This document shows, in pieces, positions 61,951-64,000 of a stretch of 64,000 bases of DNA. The notes under the pieces were generated by a model that saw only the letters and a program-made list of their open reading frames with translations, searched no databases and was not told the origin of the DNA. A program made the position numbers and the translations under genes. This DNA is from Streptomyces sp. NBC_00285 (GTDB taxonomy: Bacteria; Actinomycetota; Actinomycetes; Streptomycetales; Streptomycetaceae), in NCBI RefSeq assembly GCF_036174265.1, contig NZ_CP108055.1, positions 3,596,001 to 3,660,000 of the forward strand. Direction: 5' to 3'. How positions within the stretch are numbered: the first letter of the stretch is position 1; every line of letters starts with the position of its first letter.

Positions 61951-62115
61951 GCCGCGGCGGTCGTAGACGACGACGGTGTAGTGCGCCGCGAGGTGTTCCG
62001 CCACCATGCCGAAGGCATCGGCGTCACCGTTGGCCCCCGGGATCATGAGCATGAGCGGGCCGCGGCCACGGGTCTCGTAGTAGAGGCGTGCACCGGGGAC
62101 TTCGAGCGTACTCAT
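61951..62115 (-). pseudogene. Alpha/beta hydrolase, N-terminal part
   Basis: ATG 62115 begins MSTLEVPGARLYYETRGRGP; the oxyanion-hole region LMIPGANGD and VVVYDRRG follow, then the IS110 junction and a stop inside the element (61948-61950). Its start overlaps the stop of the DUF2218 gene (ATGA), so it was the last gene of that operon. The rest of the gene is at 59649-60314. Confidence 0.9.
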
Positions 62116-62789
62116 GCGCTTGTCTGCCGCTTCTTATGGGCCAGCGACGGCCCGCCTCCCTCTCGCCCGGTGCGCCTGCGGCGGTGGGCGACGAAGCCGG
62201 CCATTGCGATGGCCTTCGCCAGGAGGGCTGCCGCGATGACGGCGCCGGCACCCCAGCCCAGCCACTTCCAGGCCGCCAGCACGGAGCCACCCAGTACCAG
62301 ATGCGCGACGGCCATCAGCGCCACCACCCCGACGACTGCCCTGAGGGTCCACCGGTTCGTTGTGCCGCCTGCGGGACCGTGCAGCTTCGGATGCGGGGCA
62401 GCTGTCTGCCCATCCGTACCGGGGAGAGAACCGGGCGCTTCGGGCTGCTGCCAGGCCACCGTCAGATGGTCGCGCCTGCCGATCTTCTCGACGCGTGAGG
62501 TGATGAGCTCCCGCATCCTTCGCAGGTTCTCCTCGCTGTCGGCCTCGATACGCACCATCAGTGCGTCCGGGGCGGCCCGCAAGAACCACTGACCCAGGCT
62601 CAGGCGGACGGTTCCGTCGGTGTCGGACCATTCGACGTGATGCACCTCGGGGGGCCTGTGCGTGTCACCTCCGCCGTGAGCACCCGGCCGGTAGTGCGGG
62701 TGATTCCCCATCTGCTGGGCATGTCGGCAGAGTTGGTCGAGGTATCGGCTCGCACGTTCGGTCTCGACTCGGGCTTCCACGGTCAGCAT
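62112..62789 (-). CDS. DUF2218 protein with membrane C-terminus
   Basis: A 225-aa protein. DUF2218 at about 1-120: EARVETERASRYLDQLCRHA, VEWSDTDGTVRLSLG, RIEADSEENLRRMRELIT and GRRDHLTVAW. Then a Pro/Gly linker and two helices (VVGVVALMAVAHLVLGGSVL, GAGAVIAAALLAKAIAMAGF) with a basic tail. DUF2218 has no proven function; the His/Cys content of the family suggests metal binding. Confidence 0.8.
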   Translation of the reverse strand: MLTVEARVETERASRYLDQLCRHAQQMGNHPHYRPGAHGGGDTHRPPEVHHVEWSDTDGTVRLSLGQWFLRAAPDALMVRIEADSEENLRRMRELITSRVEKIGRRDHLTVAWQQPEAPGSLPGTDGQTAAPHPKLHGPAGGTTNRWTLRAVVGVVALMAVAHLVLGGSVLAAWKWLGWGAGAVIAAALLAKAIAMAGFVAHRRRRTGREGGGPSLAHKKRQTSA

Positions 62790-62816
62790 TGCGTTCCTTT
62801 CCGGAACCTCACGGGT

Positions 62817-63449
62817 TCAGATCCTGGTGAGGGCGACGAGCCAGGCCCGGATGCCGTCCGGATCGGTGGTGATGTCGATCGTGCTGGGTTCGATGGAGTC
62901 GATGCGCCATCCGTCGGCGAACGAGGCCTCGATCTCGTCCCGGGTGAGCTTGTGCACCCGTCCCCATTCGCCTGGCTGCCGGTCGCTGAAGCACAGCATG
63001 AAGTAGCGGCCGCCGCGCCGGGTCGCGGTTCGCAGGCTGTCGACGTAGGCGGCGCGGTCGGCACCGTCGAAGGTGTGGAAGAGCCCGCAGTCGAGCACGG
63101 TGTCGAAGGATTCCCGCAGGTCGCCCAGCTTCAGGGCGTCCCGGTGGAGGAACCGCGCGGCGCGGTCCCGTTCACGCGCCTTCTGCTCGGCGGTACGCAG
63201 GGCCCGGGTGGCTAGGTCGACGCCAGTGGCCTCCAGGCCAAGGCCGGCGCACAGGAGCACGTGCTCGCCGGTGCCACAGCCGGCGTCCAGCACCCGGCCC
63301 TGGATGGCCCCCGCTTCCGCGAGGGCGAGGAAGGCCGGTTGCGGTCGGCCGATGTCCCAGGGAGGCGGGGTGGCATACAGGTCCTCGGGCTCTGGCGGTT
63401 CCTCGGAACCGGAGTGGGCGTGGTGGGGGTAACGGAGTGAGCCGGCCAT
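62817..63449 (-). CDS. Class I SAM-dependent methyltransferase
   Basis: A 210-aa protein with motif I GRVLDAGCGTGEHVLLCAGL, ATGVDLATRALRTAE, FDTVLDCGLFHTF and GGRYFMLCFSDR. ATG 63449 has GGGAAGGA at the right distance; the frame start at 63512 lies beside the promoter -10. The promoter TTGACA-17-TAAAGC at 63515-63543 (minus strand) gives a leader of about 60 bases. Confidence 0.85.
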   Translation of the reverse strand: MAGSLRYPHHAHSGSEEPPEPEDLYATPPPWDIGRPQPAFLALAEAGAIQGRVLDAGCGTGEHVLLCAGLGLEATGVDLATRALRTAEQKARERDRAARFLHRDALKLGDLRESFDTVLDCGLFHTFDGADRAAYVDSLRTATRRGGRYFMLCFSDRQPGEWGRVHKLTRDEIEASFADGWRIDSIEPSTIDITTDPDGIRAWLVALTRI

Positions 63450-63514
63450 GCCGGTGTCCTTCCCGTCGCGTCGGACGTTCCGGATCGTCGTCCAGGTCCT
63501 CATGACGGACACCA

Positions 63515-63543
63515 GCTTTATCGATACACACTGTCCCTGTCAA
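63515..63543 (-). promoter_or_regulatory. Promoter TTGACA-N17-TAAAGC for the methyltransferase
   Basis: On the minus strand TTGACA (63538-63543) and TAAAGC (63515-63520) are 17 bases apart, a good sigma-70-type promoter, upstream of ATG 63449. A TATCGATA palindrome overlaps its spacer and -10 region. Confidence 0.55.
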
Positions 63544-63618
63544 TGCACGATGTCCCGACCGTGGCGCCATGTATGCGTCGATCACGGAGCATCCGGACCC
63601 GGATCGAGCCAACAATCT

Positions 63619-63633
63619 ACTAAGTAACTTAGT
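63619..63633. promoter_or_regulatory. Perfect palindrome ACTAAGT-A-ACTTAGT
   Basis: A 7-1-7 perfect inverted repeat, the clearest of the island's CTAAGT/ACTTAG palindromes. It lies between the leftward methyltransferase promoter and the rightward gene starting at 63939. Binding by a BlaI-type repressor is inferred. Confidence 0.6.
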
Positions 63634-63938
63634 TTTACCGGATGACGTGAGCGCGACACCCGACACGGGCGTGAATCGGAGGGGGAAATGAGCGGACATA
63701 GGGACGCTCACCCTTCAGCTGTTCACGCACACGGCACCCCCGATGGCGGCACACGCGTTCCACTGCCGACCGGATCCGCGGTAAGCGCGATTCCGGACGG
63801 CCGCAGCCCCCTTCCCGGCCGCGCCGCACCCCTTGCGCTTCCACAGCACCCCGGGCGCTTTCCTCTTGCCCGCCGCAGCAACATTCCGCACCTGAAGAAC
63901 CGACGCGCCACCCTCGCGGCGCGCCCAGGAGGCATCGC

Positions 63939-64000
63939 ATGCAGCCCCTCATCGACTACGCGCGGCCGTTCCGGCAGCGGACCGCAGCACGGCCCGAGAA
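63939..64000 (+). CDS. Start of an unidentified gene (runs off the right edge)
   Basis: ATG 63939 has AGGAGG upstream and the codons are GC-rich at position three. Only MQPLIDYARPFRQRTAARPE is visible, too little to assign. A palindrome at 63619 may control it. Confidence 0.45.
   Translation, partial: MQPLIDYARPFRQRTAARPE

Noticed and set aside
63688..64000. Rightward open frame starting at ATG 63688 behind GGAGGGGG
   Set aside because: Its codons have low third-position GC and it overlaps the better frame at 63939, which has AGGAGG and high third-position GC. It may be leader sequence only.
1..64000. CRISPR array, rRNA or tRNA genes
   Set aside because: No regularly spaced repeats of CRISPR type and no rRNA or tRNA sequence were seen by reading; a covariance search was not run.

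Overview
The window is GC-rich DNA with strong third-position GC bias, GTG/TTG starts, many ATGA/GTGA-overlapping genes and typical actinomycete families (BlaI/M56 pairs, NlpC/P60, DUF3105, DUF305, XRE-TPR regulators). It fits a Streptomyces-like genome, in an accessory region rather than the core. No rRNA, tRNA or CRISPR array was seen.

Layout. 0-11.5 kb: the 5' part of a thymidylate synthase, then a tight leftward operon (TauD/clavaminate-like oxygenase, HATPase_c_2 kinase-like protein, two unknown proteins, NUDIX), divergent from a NUDIX/XRE-TPR pair, a second XRE-TPR regulator, cutA, a SnoaL-like protein and a STAND NTPase with TPRs. Dense TGGCCA clusters bracket the last two genes. 11.6-22.3 kb: a leftward phage head module (Mom-like/methyltransferase fusion, ParB-like protein, small and large terminase, low-GC cargo gene, portal, scaffold, decoration protein, major capsid, two small genes). 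No tail, lysis or integrase gene is visible. A perfect 21-bp inverted repeat and a tiny opposite-strand membrane ORF lie in its middle. 22.4-26.5 kb: an acyltransferase-like membrane protein, a NarL-type two-component system and a frameshifted methyltransferase.

26.5-57 kb: a metal (probably copper, plus Zn/Cd-type) resistance and envelope-stress island. It has two BlaI-M56 pairs, a CopC-CopD fusion, DUF3105, two DUF305 proteins, two DUF6153-like secreted proteins, two CDF transporters, two P1B ATPases (SPC motif; unusual CPD motif), ArsR, a ferredoxin-like protein, CopZ behind a CsoR-type dyad, MerR plus methyltransferase, a YxYxxD lipoprotein, a deacetylase-like protein and an NlpC/P60 hydrolase. 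Short palindromes built on ACTAAGT/CTTAGTA recur before several of these genes and probably mark a BlaI regulon. The island is scarred by transposition and decay: an IS5-like element beside a beheaded ArsR gene, a frameshifted serine recombinase, an ISKra4-like scrap, and fused remnants of a P60 gene and a BNR-repeat gene.

57-64 kb: TetR, a large protein with a degenerate metallopeptidase-like motif and a small Ala/Pro-rich partner, then an alpha/beta hydrolase cut in two by an intact IS110 element. That element sits at a CT dinucleotide, and its 5' non-coding region repeats the target flank, as expected for a bridge RNA. A DUF2218 protein, a methyltransferase and the start of one more gene follow.

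Most functional calls rest on recognised families and motifs read by eye. No database search was run.
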